From Pseudomonas sp. BGr12 (GTDB lineage: Bacteria > Pseudomonadota > Gammaproteobacteria > Pseudomonadales > Pseudomonadaceae): DNA of 64,000 nucleotides. The position numbers and the translations under genes are program-made. This document shows, one piece after another, positions 45,415 through 57,913 of this stretch. The stretch is from contig NZ_JALRNF010000007.1 of NCBI RefSeq assembly GCF_030272895.1, positions 62,001 to 126,000 of the forward strand. Direction: 5' to 3'. Under the pieces are notes generated by a model. The model did no database searches, had not been told where the DNA came from, and was given only the letters and a program-made list of their open reading frames with translations. Position 1 is the stretch's first letter, and the number at the start of each line of letters is the position of its first letter.

Positions 45415-45443
45415 AGTATACGTCATCGCTCGGGCGACGTCGA
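45415..45443 (-). promoter_or_regulatory. ssrA: ssrA promoter
   Basis: On the minus strand TCGACG (45443-45438) and TATACT (45420-45415) are 17 bp apart. Transcription should start about 30 nt before the mature 5' end, leaving a leader that RNase P would remove. Confidence 0.7.
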
Positions 45444-45471
45444 CTGCGGTTCCCGTCGCCCGATGAATTCG

Positions 45472-45744
45472 TTACTGGCCGCCTTTTTCGATTTTGGCCA
45501 GGCGCTCCAAGACCTTGCTGGTGATGGCAATACAGGATTTGTCATCGCCGCTTGCCTGTGCGTTCTTGGCCTCCTCGACGTTCTTTTTGATCGCATCGTC
45601 AAAACCTTCGGAGGTCGCGCCGGCCATGGCCATGGCATCGTTGATCTTCTTCAGGTTGTCGGCACACAGGTCGTCAGCCGCAAACACAGGTGAGGCAAGC
45701 AACGCAGCGGCAATGAACAGTCCGGAAATCGCAGTTCGCTTCAT
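45472..45744 (-). CDS. Small exported helical protein
   Basis: A 90-residue protein with a clear signal peptide (KRTAISGLFIAAALLASPVFA|ADDLC). The mature part of about 68 residues is highly charged and helical, with two cysteines (DLCADNLKKINDAM and DDKSCIAITSKVLERL) that could pair. I do not recognise a named family. An AAGGAG site precedes the ATG. It stands between ssrA and the lactate genes and is probably monocistronic. Confidence 0.75.
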   Translation of the reverse strand: MKRTAISGLFIAAALLASPVFAADDLCADNLKKINDAMAMAGATSEGFDDAIKKNVEEAKNAQASGDDKSCIAITSKVLERLAKIEKGGQ

Positions 45745-45830
45745 GTAAATCTCCTTGGCGCGATGGCCTTGGGAAAGGGGCTTAGCGGATGGACTGCGAT
45801 GCTTGCCGGGAGGCAGATCTGGTGGCCTCT

Positions 45831-45884
45831 TCGCGGGGCAAGCCCGCTCCTACCAATCCTGTAGGAGCGGGCTTGCCCCGCGAT
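45831..45884. repeat. REP palindrome pair
   Basis: Inverted REP cores of the variant ending CTCCTAC lie at 45831-45853 and 45861-45884, between the small exported gene and the D-lactate dehydrogenase stop. Confidence 0.95.
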
Positions 45885-45890
45885 CGGTGT

Positions 45891-48701
<2,811 letters not shown>

Positions 48702-48778
48702 GCAATCTCCTCGCGGGGCCTGGCATCTGACGCGCCCTGTGCCCCGGTCAATCAGGCGGTGTTCGTGCGGGCGCGCTA

Positions 48779-49924
48779 TCAGGCGCCCAGTTCGCGTACC
48801 AACGAATCGCGGGTGATCTCGCTGATGGACTTGGCGCCGGTGAGCACCATGGCCACGCGCATTTCCTTCTCGAACAGCTCCAGCAGGTTCTTCACCCCGG
48901 CTTCGCCAGCGGTGGCGAGGGCGTAGAGAAAGGCGCGACCGATCAGCACGGTGTCGGCGCCCAGGGCGATCATGCGCACCACATCCAGGCCGCTGCGGAT
49001 GCCGGAGTCGGCGAGGATCTTCAGGTCGCCTTTGACCGCATCGGCGATGGCCGGCAGGGCGCGGGCGCTGGACAACACGCCGTCGAGCTGGCGACCGCCG
49101 TGGTTGGATACCACGATGCCGTCGGCGCCGAACTTCACGGCGTCCTTGGCGTCCTGCGGATCGAGGATGCCCTTGATCACCATGGGACCGTCCCAGAAGT
49201 CACGGATCCACTCCAGGTCCTTCCAGGAAATCGACGGGTCGAAGTTGGCGCCCAGCCAGCCGATGTAGTCGGCAAGGCCGGTGGGGTTGCCACGGTACTT
49301 GGAGATGTTGCCCAGGTCGTGGGGCCTGCCCAGCAAGCCGACGTCCAGCGCCCACTGTGGATGGGTCATGGCCTGCCAGACGCGACGCAGTGGCGCGTTC
49401 GGGCCGCTCATGCCGGAGTGGGCGTCACGGTAGCGAGCGCCGGGTACCGGCATGTCGACGGTGAACACCAGGGTAGTGACGCCGGCGGCCTTGGCGCGCT
49501 CCAGGGCGTTGCGCATGAAGCCACGGTCCTTGAGCACGTAGAGCTGGAACCACATGGGCCGGTCGATGGCCGGGGCGACTTCCTCGATCGGGCACACCGA
49601 CACCGTCGACAGGGTGAAGGGAATGCCCTTGGCCGCGGCGGCGCGGGCGGCCTGGACTTCACCGCGACGGGCATACATGCCGGTCAGGCCAACCGGTGCC
49701 AGGGCCACCGGCATGCTCAGGGTCTCGTTGAACAGCGTGGTCTCGAGGCTCAGCTCGGACATGTTCTTCAGCACGCGCTGGCGCAGGGCGATGCCGGCCA
49801 GGTCTTCGACGTTGTGCCGCAGCGTGTACTCGGCATAGGCACCACCGTCGGCGTAATGGAACAGGAACGGCGGCAGCTTGCGTTGGGCTGCTGCGCGGTA
49901 GTCGGTAGAGGCAGAAATGATCAT
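48779..49924 (-). CDS. lldD: L-lactate dehydrogenase (FMN) LldD
   Basis: A 381-residue membrane-associated FMN enzyme that oxidises L-lactate to pyruvate and passes electrons to quinone. Visible are [36 protein letters not shown], the FMN-site lysine region [35 protein letters not shown] (with catalytic His/Arg), and [34 protein letters not shown]. The ATG at 49924 ([10 protein letters not shown]) is the usual start. It lies between lldP and the D-lactate dehydrogenase gene. Confidence 0.96.
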   Translation of the reverse strand: MIISASTDYRAAAQRKLPPFLFHYADGGAYAEYTLRHNVEDLAGIALRQRVLKNMSELSLETTLFNETLSMPVALAPVGLTGMYARRGEVQAARAAAAKGIPFTLSTVSVCPIEEVAPAIDRPMWFQLYVLKDRGFMRNALERAKAAGVTTLVFTVDMPVPGARYRDAHSGMSGPNAPLRRVWQAMTHPQWALDVGLLGRPHDLGNISKYRGNPTGLADYIGWLGANFDPSISWKDLEWIRDFWDGPMVIKGILDPQDAKDAVKFGADGIVVSNHGGRQLDGVLSSARALPAIADAVKGDLKILADSGIRSGLDVVRMIALGADTVLIGRAFLYALATAGEAGVKNLLELFEKEMRVAMVLTGAKSISEITRDSLVRELGA

Positions 49925-49994
49925 GAGCTCTCGCAGCGTCAGGTGAGAGGAGACAGTAGCCGGGCGCATTGCTACGCGCCCGGCCTCAGTCACT

Positions 49995-51665
49995 TTAGTG
50001 ATGAACCAGCATGCCGGTCAGCCAATAGGCCTGGATCAGGGTGATCAAGCCGACGATGGTGGCGAAGAACAGGCTGTGCTTGAGGGTGAAGCGGAACAGG
50101 TCCGATTCCTTGCCGACCAGGCCGGTGGCCGCGCAGGCCACGGCGATGGATTGCGGCGAAATCATCTTGCCGGTCACGCCACCGCTGGTGTTGGCGGCGA
50201 CCAGCAGGGTGTCGTTGACCCCGATCTGGTGCGCGGTGGTGGCTTGCAGCGAGCTGAACAGGGCGTTGGACGAGGTGTCGGAACCGGTCAGGAACACGCC
50301 CAGCCAGCCGAGGAACGGCGAGAAGAACGGGAACGCGGCGCCAGTGCCGGCCAGGACCAGGGCCATGGTCGAGGACATGCCCGAGTAGTTGGTGACAAAG
50401 GCGAAGGCCAGCACCATGCCGATGGACAGGATCGGCCAGCGCAGCTCGTAGAAGGTCTCCTTCAAAGTGGTCAGACCAGTTTTGAGATTGATGTTCAGTA
50501 CCAGCATGGACAGCAGCGCCGAGAAGAAGATCGCGGTGCCGGTGGCGGAAATCGGGTCAAGCTTGAACACGGCCGGGATCGCGGTCGGAGTGGCGACGAT
50601 CGGCGCGGACTTGATCACCAGTTGATCCAGGTGCGGGATGGCGAAGTTGAACACCCAGCTGTACATCGAGCCACCGGCGGCGAACATCGCCTTGAACGGC
50701 TTGAGGGTCCAGATGGTGACCAGCACGGTGAGGATCAGGAATGGCGACCAGGCCTTGAAGATCTGGCCCAGGCTGTACGGCGAAGGGTGGCTGCCACCGC
50801 CACTGACCATAGCGGCACCGACGCTGCCCTTGGCGCTGGCGAACGAATGCTTGGGCTGCCAGACCTTGAGGAACAGGGTCAGGGAAACCAGGCTGGCCAG
50901 GGCCGAGGTGATGTCCGGCAGCTCCGGGCCGATGAAGTTCGAGGTGAAGTACTGGGTCACGGCAAAGCTCAGGCCGGCTACCAGGGCGGCTGGCCAGGTC
51001 TCTTTGACGCCACGCAGGCCGTCCATCATGAACACCAGCCAGAACGGCACGAACAGCGACAGCAGCGGCAGCTGGCGGCCGGTCATGGCGCCGATGTGGA
51101 AGGCGTCGATGCCGGTCACCTGGCCCGCGACGATGATCGGGATGCCCAGGGCGCCGAAGGCCACCGGTGCGGTGTTGGCGATCAGGCACAGGCCGGCGGC
51201 GTACAGCGGGTTGAAGCCCAGGCCCACCAGCAGGGCGGCGGTGATGGCCACCGGGGCGCCGAAACCGGCCGCACCTTCGAGGAAGGCACCGAAGCAGAAG
51301 CCGATCAGCAGCACCTGCAGGCGCTGGTCATCGGTGATCGACAGCACCGAGCTGCGGATCACTTCGAACTGGCCGCTCTTGACCGTGAGTTTGTACAGGA
51401 ACACCGCGGCAACGATGATCCAGGCGATAGGCCACAGGCCATAGGCAAAACCGTAACCGGCGGCGGCGAAGGCCATGTCGGCAGGCATCTGGAACGCGAA
51501 GATCGCCACCAGGATCGACAGGCCGAGGGTGATGCTGCCGGCGACGTGCCCCTTGAGGCGGAACACCGCCAGGGCGAGGAAGAAGAAGACGATCGGGATG
51601 ACTGCCGCGAGTGCGGACAGGCCAAGACTACCAAGCGGACTGTAGAGCTGTTGCCAGGTTTGCAT
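49995..51665 (-). CDS. lldP: L-lactate permease LldP
   Basis: A 556-residue inner-membrane transporter of the LctP family for proton-linked uptake of lactate and glycolate. It has 12 or more helices, with conserved [58 protein letters not shown] and [17 protein letters not shown] near the C-terminus. It heads lldP-lldD-dld and diverges from lldR across a 256-bp region that carries an LldR-type operator. Confidence 0.96.
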   Translation of the reverse strand: MQTWQQLYSPLGSLGLSALAAVIPIVFFFLALAVFRLKGHVAGSITLGLSILVAIFAFQMPADMAFAAAGYGFAYGLWPIAWIIVAAVFLYKLTVKSGQFEVIRSSVLSITDDQRLQVLLIGFCFGAFLEGAAGFGAPVAITAALLVGLGFNPLYAAGLCLIANTAPVAFGALGIPIIVAGQVTGIDAFHIGAMTGRQLPLLSLFVPFWLVFMMDGLRGVKETWPAALVAGLSFAVTQYFTSNFIGPELPDITSALASLVSLTLFLKVWQPKHSFASAKGSVGAAMVSGGGSHPSPYSLGQIFKAWSPFLILTVLVTIWTLKPFKAMFAAGGSMYSWVFNFAIPHLDQLVIKSAPIVATPTAIPAVFKLDPISATGTAIFFSALLSMLVLNINLKTGLTTLKETFYELRWPILSIGMVLAFAFVTNYSGMSSTMALVLAGTGAAFPFFSPFLGWLGVFLTGSDTSSNALFSSLQATTAHQIGVNDTLLVAANTSGGVTGKMISPQSIAVACAATGLVGKESDLFRFTLKHSLFFATIVGLITLIQAYWLTGMLVHH

Positions 51666-51711
51666 ATGGGGTGGCCCCTAATTGTTGTTGGTCAGAGCAC
51701 TGGCATTGGAT

Positions 51712-51728
51712 AATTGGTAAGACCAATT
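51712..51728. promoter_or_regulatory. LldR-type operator upstream of lldP
   Basis: AATTGGT-AAG-ACCAATT is a perfect 7-bp inverted repeat containing the TGGT-N3-ACCA core expected for FadR-group GntR regulators such as LldR. It is centred about 55 bp upstream of the lldP start. Confidence 0.8.
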
Positions 51729-51921
51729 TACAATGTCGAGGCGCTAGGTTAAAAGCCTCTTTGTGGGTGTGTCAATTTGTCCCGGCAAAACTTTTGTCGG
51801 GTGCGTGGCGGGCGAAGGGGGCTGGGTAGCAGGGAAATTTGCCAACTGATGGGTGTCGGCAGGGGGCGGATAGGCCAGAATAGACCGCCCCGAACGCACT
51901 CGGGATCGTGGAGAGCATGTG

Positions 51922-52689
51922 ATGGTTTTTGATCAGGTCCGCCAACGCCGTTTGTCCGACGATATCGTCGAGCGGCTAGAGGGGATGATTCTCGAAGGCA
52001 CCCTGACTGCCGGTCAGCGGCTGCCTGCCGAACGGACGCTGGCCGAGCAGTTCGGGGTGTCGCGACCGTCGCTGCGCGAAGCGATCCAGAAACTGGTGGC
52101 CAAGGGCTTGCTGGTCAGTCGCCAGGGCGGCGGCAACTATGTGGCCGAGTCACTGGGTTCGACCTTCAGCGATCCGCTGCTGAAACTGCTTGAAAGCAAT
52201 CCGGAGGCCCAGCGCGACCTGCTGGAGTTTCGCCATACCCTGGAAGCGTCCTGCGCCTACTACGCCGCCATCCGCGCCACCGAGCCGGATCGCCTGAGGC
52301 TCAAGGCGGCGTTCGATACCTTGCAGGACTGCTACACCCGCTGCGGCGAGGTGGATCGGGCCGAGGAGGGCGCGGCCGATGCGCGCTTTCACCTGGCGAT
52401 TGCCGAGGCCAGCCACAATGCCGTGTTGCTGCACACCATCCGGGGCCTGTTCGACCTGCTCAAGCGCAACGTGGTGACCAACATCGGCGGGATGTACAAG
52501 CAGCGTGCGGAAACCCGCGACATGCTGATCAACCAGCACCGCGAGCTGTACCTGGCGATTGTCGAAGGTCGCGCCGACGACGCGCGCGAAGTCTCCAGTC
52601 GGCACATTCTGTATGTGCAGGAAGTGCTCGATGAAGTGCGTGAGGAAGTGCAGCGCACGGCGCGGGCGGAGCGGCGCAGCGGGCGTTGA
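51922..52689 (+). CDS. lldR: Lactate-responsive GntR-family regulator LldR
   Basis: A 255-residue FadR-subfamily GntR protein. The winged helix is QRRLSDDIVERLEGMILEGTLTAGQRLPAERTLAEQFGVSRPSLREAIQKLVAKGLLVSRQGGG. The FCD ligand domain (DLLEFRHTLEASCAYYAAIRAT, DARFHLAIAEASHNAVLLHTIRGLF, INQHRELYLAIVEGRADDAREVSSRHI) has the Asp/His residues that hold a metal near the ligand. The ATG at 51922 is taken, and a GTG at 51919 would add one residue. Its position implies lactate-relieved repression of lldP-lldD-dld. Confidence 0.93.
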   Translation: MVFDQVRQRRLSDDIVERLEGMILEGTLTAGQRLPAERTLAEQFGVSRPSLREAIQKLVAKGLLVSRQGGGNYVAESLGSTFSDPLLKLLESNPEAQRDLLEFRHTLEASCAYYAAIRATEPDRLRLKAAFDTLQDCYTRCGEVDRAEEGAADARFHLAIAEASHNAVLLHTIRGLFDLLKRNVVTNIGGMYKQRAETRDMLINQHRELYLAIVEGRADDAREVSSRHILYVQEVLDEVREEVQRTARAERRSGR

Positions 52690-52693
52690 ACGG

Positions 52694-52759
52694 ATCGCGG
52701 GGCAAGCCCGCTCCTACAAGGTTGGCGATAACCCCGTAGGAGCGGGCTTGCCCCGCGAT
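52694..52759. repeat. REP palindrome pair
   Basis: Inverted REP cores (CTCCTAC variant) lie at 52694-52717 and 52736-52759, between the convergent lldR and smpB genes. Confidence 0.95.
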
Positions 52760-52779
52760 AGCGTCGCTTCAGACTGAAG

Positions 52780-53262
52780 TCAGTCTTCGCGGCCCTTGTT
52801 GCGAACCGCGCGCTGCAATTCGCGATCGGAATCACGCTCGCGCTGGGTGTCGCGCTTGTCGTATTCCTTCTTACCCTTGCCCAGCGCGATTTCGCACTTG
52901 ATCAGGTGCTTGCTCCAATAGATCGACAAGGCCACACAGGTGTAGCCCTTCTGCTGGACGGAAGCGTGCAGACGCTCCAGCTCGCGACGATTGAGCAGCA
53001 GTTTGCGGGTGCGTGTCGGGTCGGCAATGACGTGAGTGCTGGCGGTGGTCAGCGGCGTGATATGGCTGCCCATCAGCCAGGCCTCGCCGTCCTTGAGCAC
53101 CACGTAACTGTCGGTCAGGTGCGCCTTGCCGGCACGCAGACTTTTTACTTCCCAACCGGACAGGACCAATCCGGCCTCGAACTTGTGCTCGATGAAGTAA
53201 TCGTGACGCGCCTTTTTATTCTGCGCGATGGTCCCTGTCGGATGTTTCGTTTGTTTGGCCAT
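52780..53262 (-). CDS. smpB: SsrA-binding protein SmpB
   Basis: A 160-residue tmRNA partner that places tmRNA in stalled ribosomes. Motifs include [57 protein letters not shown], and the basic C-terminal tail [29 protein letters not shown] that enters the mRNA channel. The start at 53262 ([10 protein letters not shown]) is the family start. It diverges from ratA. Confidence 0.97.
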   Translation of the reverse strand: MAKQTKHPTGTIAQNKKARHDYFIEHKFEAGLVLSGWEVKSLRAGKAHLTDSYVVLKDGEAWLMGSHITPLTTASTHVIADPTRTRKLLLNRRELERLHASVQQKGYTCVALSIYWSKHLIKCEIALGKGKKEYDKRDTQRERDSDRELQRAVRNKGRED

Positions 53263-53430
53263 AGGGGCGGCATTATAGGCAGTCGTTGCGCTGTCGGCTA
53301 CGGGGTTGCAGTGCGCTTGAGCCGTTGCGGTGAATCCCGGACAATGCGCGCTGATTTTTCTTGATGCGCCATGCGGCGCCCCTCGGCATTCTGGTTGTAT
53401 TTGCCGCTCAGCTTTGGAAGTGACGCCTGG

Positions 53431-53865
53431 ATGACTACCCATATTCAACGTTCGGCCCTGCTGCCTTATCCCGCCCAGGCGCTGTATGACCTGGTCAACG
53501 ATGTTGCGCGGTATCCGGAGTTCCTGCCCTGGTGCTCGTCCAGCACCGTGCTGGAGGCCAGCGACACGCAGATGCGTGCCAGCCTGGAAGTGGCCAAGGG
53601 TGGCATGAGTCAGAAGTTCGTCACCCGCAATGCCCTGGTGCCCGGGCAATCCATCGAGATGAACCTGGAAGAAGGGCCGTTCAATCAACTGCATGGCCTT
53701 TGGATCTTCAAGCCCCTGGGCGAGAAGGCCTGCAAGATCAGCCTGGACCTGTCCTTCGATTATGCCGGGCCACTGGTGCGGGCGACCCTCGGTCCGCTGT
53801 TCAACCAGGCCGCCAACACCCTGGTCGACGCTTTCTGCCAACGGGCCAAGCAGCTCAATGTCTGA
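53431..53865 (+). CDS. ratA: RatA/COQ10-like START domain protein
   Basis: A 144-residue polyketide-cyclase/START-fold protein. The signature is [41 protein letters not shown]. coli RatA was reported to block 70S association, while COQ10-type relatives bind ubiquinone, so two roles are on record for the family. The ATG at 53431 has AAGTGA-type spacing. An upstream extension to 53371 is not conserved-looking. It overlaps rnfH by 8 bp, the usual ratA-ratB arrangement. Confidence 0.9.
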   Translation: MTTHIQRSALLPYPAQALYDLVNDVARYPEFLPWCSSSTVLEASDTQMRASLEVAKGGMSQKFVTRNALVPGQSIEMNLEEGPFNQLHGLWIFKPLGEKACKISLDLSFDYAGPLVRATLGPLFNQAANTLVDAFCQRAKQLNV

Positions 53866-54175
53866 GCGCAGATTGCCGGTTGAAGTGGTCTACGCCACCG
53901 CCGAGCAGCAGTGGCTGCTGGCGCTTGACGTCGCCCCGGGCACAACGTTGCGCGAGGCGGTGCGCTTGTCGGGGATCGCCGGGCAGGTGCCGGGCCTGGA
54001 TGTGGAAGCCTGCCCCCTGGGGATCTTCGGCAAGGTCGTCAGCGACGCCGAGCAACAGGCGGTGAGTGAAGGCGACCGGATCGAGCTGTACCGGCCTTTG
54101 CTGGTCGATCCGAAGGAGGTGCGCAAGCAGCGCGCCGCCAAAGTGGCGCGAGTGTTCAAGAAGGCCAAGCGGTAG
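53858..54175 (+). CDS. rnfH: RnfH family (UPF0125, RatB) protein
   Basis: A 105-residue ubiquitin-like-fold protein. [36 protein letters not shown] and [25 protein letters not shown] match UPF0125/RnfH. The ATG at 53858 lies inside the ratA end, with the ratA TGA at 53863-53865. The pair looks toxin/antitoxin-like in order, but RnfH is not shown to be an antitoxin. A terminator follows at 54187-54214. Confidence 0.92.
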   Translation: MSERRLPVEVVYATAEQQWLLALDVAPGTTLREAVRLSGIAGQVPGLDVEACPLGIFGKVVSDAEQQAVSEGDRIELYRPLLVDPKEVRKQRAAKVARVFKKAKR

Positions 54176-54186
54176 CGCGCAGATAC

Positions 54187-54214
54187 AAAAAAGCCCGGAA
54201 TCTCCGGGCTTTTC
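54187..54214. terminator. Bidirectional terminator between rnfH and bamE
   Basis: AAGCCCGG and CCGGGCTT pair around AATCT, with A- and T-runs on each side, serving the convergent rnfH and bamE genes. Confidence 0.88.
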
Positions 54215-54233
54215 TTTGCCTGTCGCCTGGGTG

Positions 54234-54776
54234 TTACGGCGAGGTTTCCAGTGGGGCAGGGGTCGGTACCGGGATGGTTTCGATGGTATCGACTTCCTTC
54301 TGGATCTTGTCTTCCAGGGAGCCAGGCTTGGCCGGCTTTTCCGGGGCAGGCTCGACTGGCTGGACCGCTTCGGCGGTGCCTGGCTGGGCCGGGGTAACGC
54401 TGGTGTCGCCGCTGCCGCCAAGGATTTCCTGGTCGCGGCTGACGCCCGGCATGAAGTCGCCGGACAGGCTGACCAGTTGGTCGTTGTCGTTGAAGAAGAT
54501 GCTCATGCGCTCCTGCTGGCGCTGGCCACCACCAGGCTGCAGGCTGTACAGGTAATCCCAGCGATTGGTGTGGAAGGTATCCTGAATCAGTGGGTTGCCC
54601 ATGATAAACCGTACTTGCCGACGGGTCATTCCGGGGCGTAATTGGTCTATCATATCTTGCGTAACGACATTGCCCTGCTGGATGTCAATTTTGTAAACCC
54701 CGGGAAACGAGCAACCGGCGAGTGCGAGCAGTCCCACGAGCGTGAGGCTGGTTAGCAAGAGCTTGGTGTTTTGCAT
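54234..54776 (-). CDS. bamE: Outer-membrane assembly lipoprotein BamE (OmlA)
   Basis: A 180-residue BAM-complex lipoprotein. The signal ends in the lipobox LLALAGC (Cys about 21). The BamE core follows: [58 protein letters not shown] Pro/Glu/Ala-rich C-terminal extension of about 60 residues is common in pseudomonads and absent in E. coli. The ATG at 54776 (MQNTKLLL) is chosen. It is divergent from fur, a conserved pair in Pseudomonas. Confidence 0.95.
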   Translation of the reverse strand: MQNTKLLLTSLTLVGLLALAGCSFPGVYKIDIQQGNVVTQDMIDQLRPGMTRRQVRFIMGNPLIQDTFHTNRWDYLYSLQPGGGQRQQERMSIFFNDNDQLVSLSGDFMPGVSRDQEILGGSGDTSVTPAQPGTAEAVQPVEPAPEKPAKPGSLEDKIQKEVDTIETIPVPTPAPLETSP

Positions 54777-54873
54777 CGGTGGGCGACTTCCACTATCTTG
54801 GCTGGACAACGTAAACCCCGATCATACCCGTATTCAGAGAAGCTGCGAAGCAGCATCGGCGAGAAAGCTGACC

Positions 54874-55278
54874 ATGGTTGAAAATAGCGAACTGCGCAAA
54901 GCCGGTCTCAAGGTGACCCTGCCTCGAGTCAAGATTCTACAGATGCTCGACTCTACCGAGCAGCGTCACATGAGTGCCGAGGATGTCTACAAGGCGCTGA
55001 TGGAGGCAGGCGAGGACGTAGGTCTGGCCACGGTCTACCGTGTTCTGACCCAGTTCGAAGCCGCAGGTCTGGTCGTGCGCCACAACTTCGACGGCGGTCA
55101 CGCCGTATTCGAACTGGCCGACGGCGGCCACCACGACCATATGGTCAACGTGGACTCCGGTGAAGTCATCGAATTCTTCGACGTGGAGATTGAGAAGCGT
55201 CAGAAGGAAATCGTTGCCCAGCACGGTTTCGAACTGGTTGACCATAATCTGGTCCTGTACGTACGCAAGAAAAAGTAA
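54874..55278 (+). CDS. fur: Ferric uptake regulator Fur
   Basis: A 134-residue metalloregulator that represses iron-uptake genes when bound to Fe2+. The DNA-binding helix is SAEDVYKALMEAGEDVGLATVYRVLTQFEAAGLVVRHNFDGG. The metal sites are in GGHHDHMVNVDSGEVIEFFD, with further histidines and glutamates. Like other Pseudomonas Fur proteins it lacks the CxxC structural zinc motif of E. coli Fur. Its expected target in this window is the ECF unit at 30931-34956. Confidence 0.97.
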   Translation: MVENSELRKAGLKVTLPRVKILQMLDSTEQRHMSAEDVYKALMEAGEDVGLATVYRVLTQFEAAGLVVRHNFDGGHAVFELADGGHHDHMVNVDSGEVIEFFDVEIEKRQKEIVAQHGFELVDHNLVLYVRKKK

Positions 55279-55304
55279 GCAACACTTTCTTGCTGCGCAG
55301 CATC

Positions 55305-55328
55305 AAAGGCGACCCTGGGGTCGCCTTT
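55305..55328 (+). terminator. Hairpin terminator after fur
   Basis: AAAGGCGACC and GGTCGCCTTT form a perfect 10-bp stem with CTGG loop, 27 bp after the fur stop. The trailing tract is only moderately T-rich. Confidence 0.75.
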
Positions 55329-55353
55329 GTGCTTTATGGCGGCGGGGTGGGCG

Positions 55354-57027
55354 TCAGGCCTTGTTGGTGACGACCATCTTGCGGGCGTGGGCCAGGGACT
55401 CCTTGGTCAGGTCGATGCCGCCCAGCATGCGTGCCACTTCTTCTACCCGCTCGCGTTTGCCCAGGCTGGCCACGGCCGTGTGGGTGGCGTCGCTGTTGCG
55501 CACCTTGTGCACGAACAGGTGGTGATGGCCTTGTGCAGCTACCTGGGGCAGGTGAGTGACCGTCAGTACCTGTCCGCGCTCGCCCAGGCGGCGCAGCAAC
55601 TGGCCGACGATTTCGGCGGTAGGGCCGCCGATACCCACGTCCACTTCGTCGAAGACCAGCGTCGGAATGCGCGAGGTCTGGGCGGTGATGACCTGGATCG
55701 CCAGGCTGATGCGCGACAGCTCGCCACCGGAGGCGACCTTGGCCAGGCCCTTGAGCGGTTGGCCCGGGTTGGCGCTGACCAGCAGCTCTACCTGTTCCAG
55801 TCCGTGGGGTGACAGGTCGTCGCCCTCATTGCGGTGCAGCTCGATGCGCAAGCGCCCGCCCGGCATGCCCAGGCGCTGGATCTCCTGCTCGACCGCGCCG
55901 GCCAGCTGGCTGGCGGCCTGCTGGCGCAGGGCGCTGAGTTCGCCGGCCTTGTCCTGGTAATGACGGGCAAAGGCGGCCAGTTCTTCACCCAGGCGCTCGA
56001 TCGACTCGTCATTGGCATTGAGGCCTTCGAGCTCTTCCATCAGGCGTTGTTGCAGGTTGGCCAGCTCGGTCGGGTGGACACGGTGCTTGCGGGCCAGGGT
56101 ATAGATGCTGTCGAGGCGCTCTTCGAGTTGCTGCAGGCGCGCCGGGTCGGCGTCGAAGTGATCGAGGAAGCGGTTGAGCTCGCCCACGGCTTCTTCGACC
56201 TGGATCTGCGCGCTGGCGATCATGTTGGCGGCCTCGCCCAGTGCCCTGGGGGCATTCTGCACCGCGGTCAGGCGATTGAGGCTGGCGGTCAGGGCGTTGA
56301 GCACGTTGCCCGAATCGCTTTCGCTGCAGTGGTCGATCACCTGGCGGCAGATGCCGAACAGGGCCTCGGCGTTGGTCAGGTTCTTGTGTTCCTGCTCCAG
56401 CTGTTCCAGTTCGTTGTCGCCCAGGCCGAGGTTGTCGAGCTCTTCGAGCTGGTAGCTGAGCAACTGGTGCTGCGCCCGCTGCTCGTCGCCGGAATTGGAC
56501 AGCCTTTCCAGTTCCTGGCGGGTCTGGCGCCAGCGCTGGGCAGCGAGCTGGACCTGGCGGGCCAGGTCGGTGGCGCCGGCATACTCGTCGAGCAGGCGGC
56601 GGTGGGTGTCGGTTTTCAGCAGCGACTGGTGCTCGTGCTGGCTGTGGATATCGATCAGCAGTTCGCCGACGGCCTTGAGGTCGCCGAGCGGGCAGGGCGT
56701 GCCGTTGATGTAGCCGCGGCTGCGGCCTTCGGCGGTGATCACCCGGCGCAGGATGCACGGGCCGTCGTTGTCCAGGTCGCGTTCGGCCAGCCAGGCACGG
56801 GCCTCGGGAATGTCGGCGAGGTCGAAGGTGGCGAGGATGTCGGCCTTGTCGGCGCCCGGGCGTACCACGCCGCTGTCGGCGCGATCGCCCAGGGTCAGGC
56901 CCAGGGCGTCGAGCATGATCGATTTGCCGGCCCCGGTTTCACCGGTGATGACGCTCATCCCGCGGGCGAGTTCGAGGTCCAGGTGTTCGACGATGGCGTA
57001 GTTGTGTACGGACAGGTGCACCAGCAT
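55354..57027 (-). CDS. recN: DNA repair protein RecN
   Basis: A 557-residue SMC-like ATPase for double-strand-break repair. The N-terminal part (VHNYAIVEHLDLELARGMSVITGETGAGKSIMLDALGLTLG) has the Walker A motif. Two coiled-coil arms span about 150-360. The C-terminal part has LAKVASGGELSRISLAIQVI (signature) and TLVFDEVDVGIGG (Walker B). A LexA box lies 25-40 bp upstream, so it is SOS-induced. Confidence 0.96.
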   Translation of the reverse strand: MLVHLSVHNYAIVEHLDLELARGMSVITGETGAGKSIMLDALGLTLGDRADSGVVRPGADKADILATFDLADIPEARAWLAERDLDNDGPCILRRVITAEGRSRGYINGTPCPLGDLKAVGELLIDIHSQHEHQSLLKTDTHRRLLDEYAGATDLARQVQLAAQRWRQTRQELERLSNSGDEQRAQHQLLSYQLEELDNLGLGDNELEQLEQEHKNLTNAEALFGICRQVIDHCSESDSGNVLNALTASLNRLTAVQNAPRALGEAANMIASAQIQVEEAVGELNRFLDHFDADPARLQQLEERLDSIYTLARKHRVHPTELANLQQRLMEELEGLNANDESIERLGEELAAFARHYQDKAGELSALRQQAASQLAGAVEQEIQRLGMPGGRLRIELHRNEGDDLSPHGLEQVELLVSANPGQPLKGLAKVASGGELSRISLAIQVITAQTSRIPTLVFDEVDVGIGGPTAEIVGQLLRRLGERGQVLTVTHLPQVAAQGHHHLFVHKVRNSDATHTAVASLGKRERVEEVARMLGGIDLTKESLAHARKMVVTNKA

Positions 57028-57051
57028 TGGGGCGGCTCCCAGGCGTGAAGT

Positions 57052-57067
57052 CTGGTTATTTATACAG
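57052..57067 (-). promoter_or_regulatory. LexA (SOS) box upstream of recN
   Basis: On the minus strand CTGTATAAATAACCAG fits CTG-N10-CAG with an AT-rich centre. It is placed 25-40 bp before the recN start. Confidence 0.85.
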
Positions 57068-57175
57068 TGTTTTCAAATCCGCTGACAATGGCTGCGCTTA
57101 GTTCGATTCGGTTATCAGGGTGGGGTGCTGATCGCGATGGGTTATGAACGAATCTGCACGCCGCGCTTTCTACCC

Positions 57176-57201
57176 CTTGAACCTGGGTTTTGCGACCCCA
57201 T
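57176..57201 (+). promoter_or_regulatory. grpE: Sigma-32 heat-shock promoter of grpE
   Basis: CTTGAA (57176-57181), 14 bp, then CCCCAT (57196-57201) followed by ATA. This is a near-perfect RpoH promoter, 57 bp upstream of grpE. Confidence 0.9.
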
Positions 57202-57257
57202 ATAGCCGGCAGAAGCGCGAGTACGCCTCGCTGACATTATTCGAGAGGAGAGATTTT

Positions 57258-57812
57258 ATGGCTGACGAACAGCTGGATGAACAGAATCTGAACGCCGAAG
57301 CCACTGGCGCGCAAGAGCTGAGCGCCCGCGTGCAGGTGCTCGAAGAGCAGCTGGCGGCGGCCCAGGATCAATCCCTGCGCACTGCGGCCGACCTGCAGAA
57401 CGTGCGCCGTCGCGCCGAACAGGACGTGGAAAAGGCACACAAGTTCGCCCTGGAAAAATTCGCCGGTGACCTGCTGCCGGTCATCGACAGCCTCGAGCGT
57501 GGCCTGGAACTGTCCAGCGCCGAAGACGAGAGCATCCGCCCGATGCGCGAAGGTATCGAGCTGACCCTGAAGATGTTCCACGACACCCTCAAGCGCTACA
57601 ACCTCGAGGCCATCGACCCGCACGGCGAACCGTTCAACGCCGAGCACCACCAGGCCATGGCCATGCAGGAAAGCGCCGAGGTCGAGCCCAACAGCGTGCT
57701 CAAGGTGTTCCAGAAGGGCTACCAGCTCAACGGTCGCCTGCTGCGCCCGGCGATGGTCGTGGTCAGCAAGGCGCCAGCAGCGGTTTCGCCGTCGATTGAC
57801 GAGCAGGCTTGA
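57258..57812 (+). CDS. grpE: Nucleotide exchange factor GrpE
   Basis: A 184-residue cochaperone that releases ADP from DnaK. An acidic N-terminus is followed by a long coiled coil (about 15-85, [64 protein letters not shown]) and the beta-domain ([45 protein letters not shown]). The ATG at 57258 follows GAGGAGAG. The frame is open to 57144, but the sigma-32 promoter lies within that extension, so it is excluded. Its stop codon is part of the dnaK promoter. Confidence 0.97.
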   Translation: MADEQLDEQNLNAEATGAQELSARVQVLEEQLAAAQDQSLRTAADLQNVRRRAEQDVEKAHKFALEKFAGDLLPVIDSLERGLELSSAEDESIRPMREGIELTLKMFHDTLKRYNLEAIDPHGEPFNAEHHQAMAMQESAEVEPNSVLKVFQKGYQLNGRLLRPAMVVVSKAPAAVSPSIDEQA

Positions 57813-57833
57813 AATCGCTTCAGGCGTCCCCAT
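57808..57833 (+). promoter_or_regulatory. dnaK: Sigma-32 heat-shock promoter of dnaK overlapping the grpE stop
   Basis: CTTGAA (57808-57813), 14 bp, CCCCAT (57828-57833) then CTA. The TGA stop of grpE (57810-57812) lies inside the -35 element. It sits 81 bp before dnaK. Confidence 0.85.
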
Positions 57834-57913
57834 CTAGGTGTCAAGCATTCAAGTATTACCGCAGTTAGCCACCACTGCTGCGGCAACCAAATTCAAGTTT
57901 CGGGAGAGTTAAC

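Noticed and set aside
53431..54175. ratA-rnfH as a toxin-antitoxin system
   Set aside because: The overlap and the RatA/RatB names are suggestive, but RnfH is not an established antitoxin and the pair is core genome. I kept it as a conserved operon only.
57144..57257. N-terminal extension of grpE
   Set aside because: It contains the sigma-32 promoter, and the conserved protein starts at 57258 behind a strong ribosome binding site.
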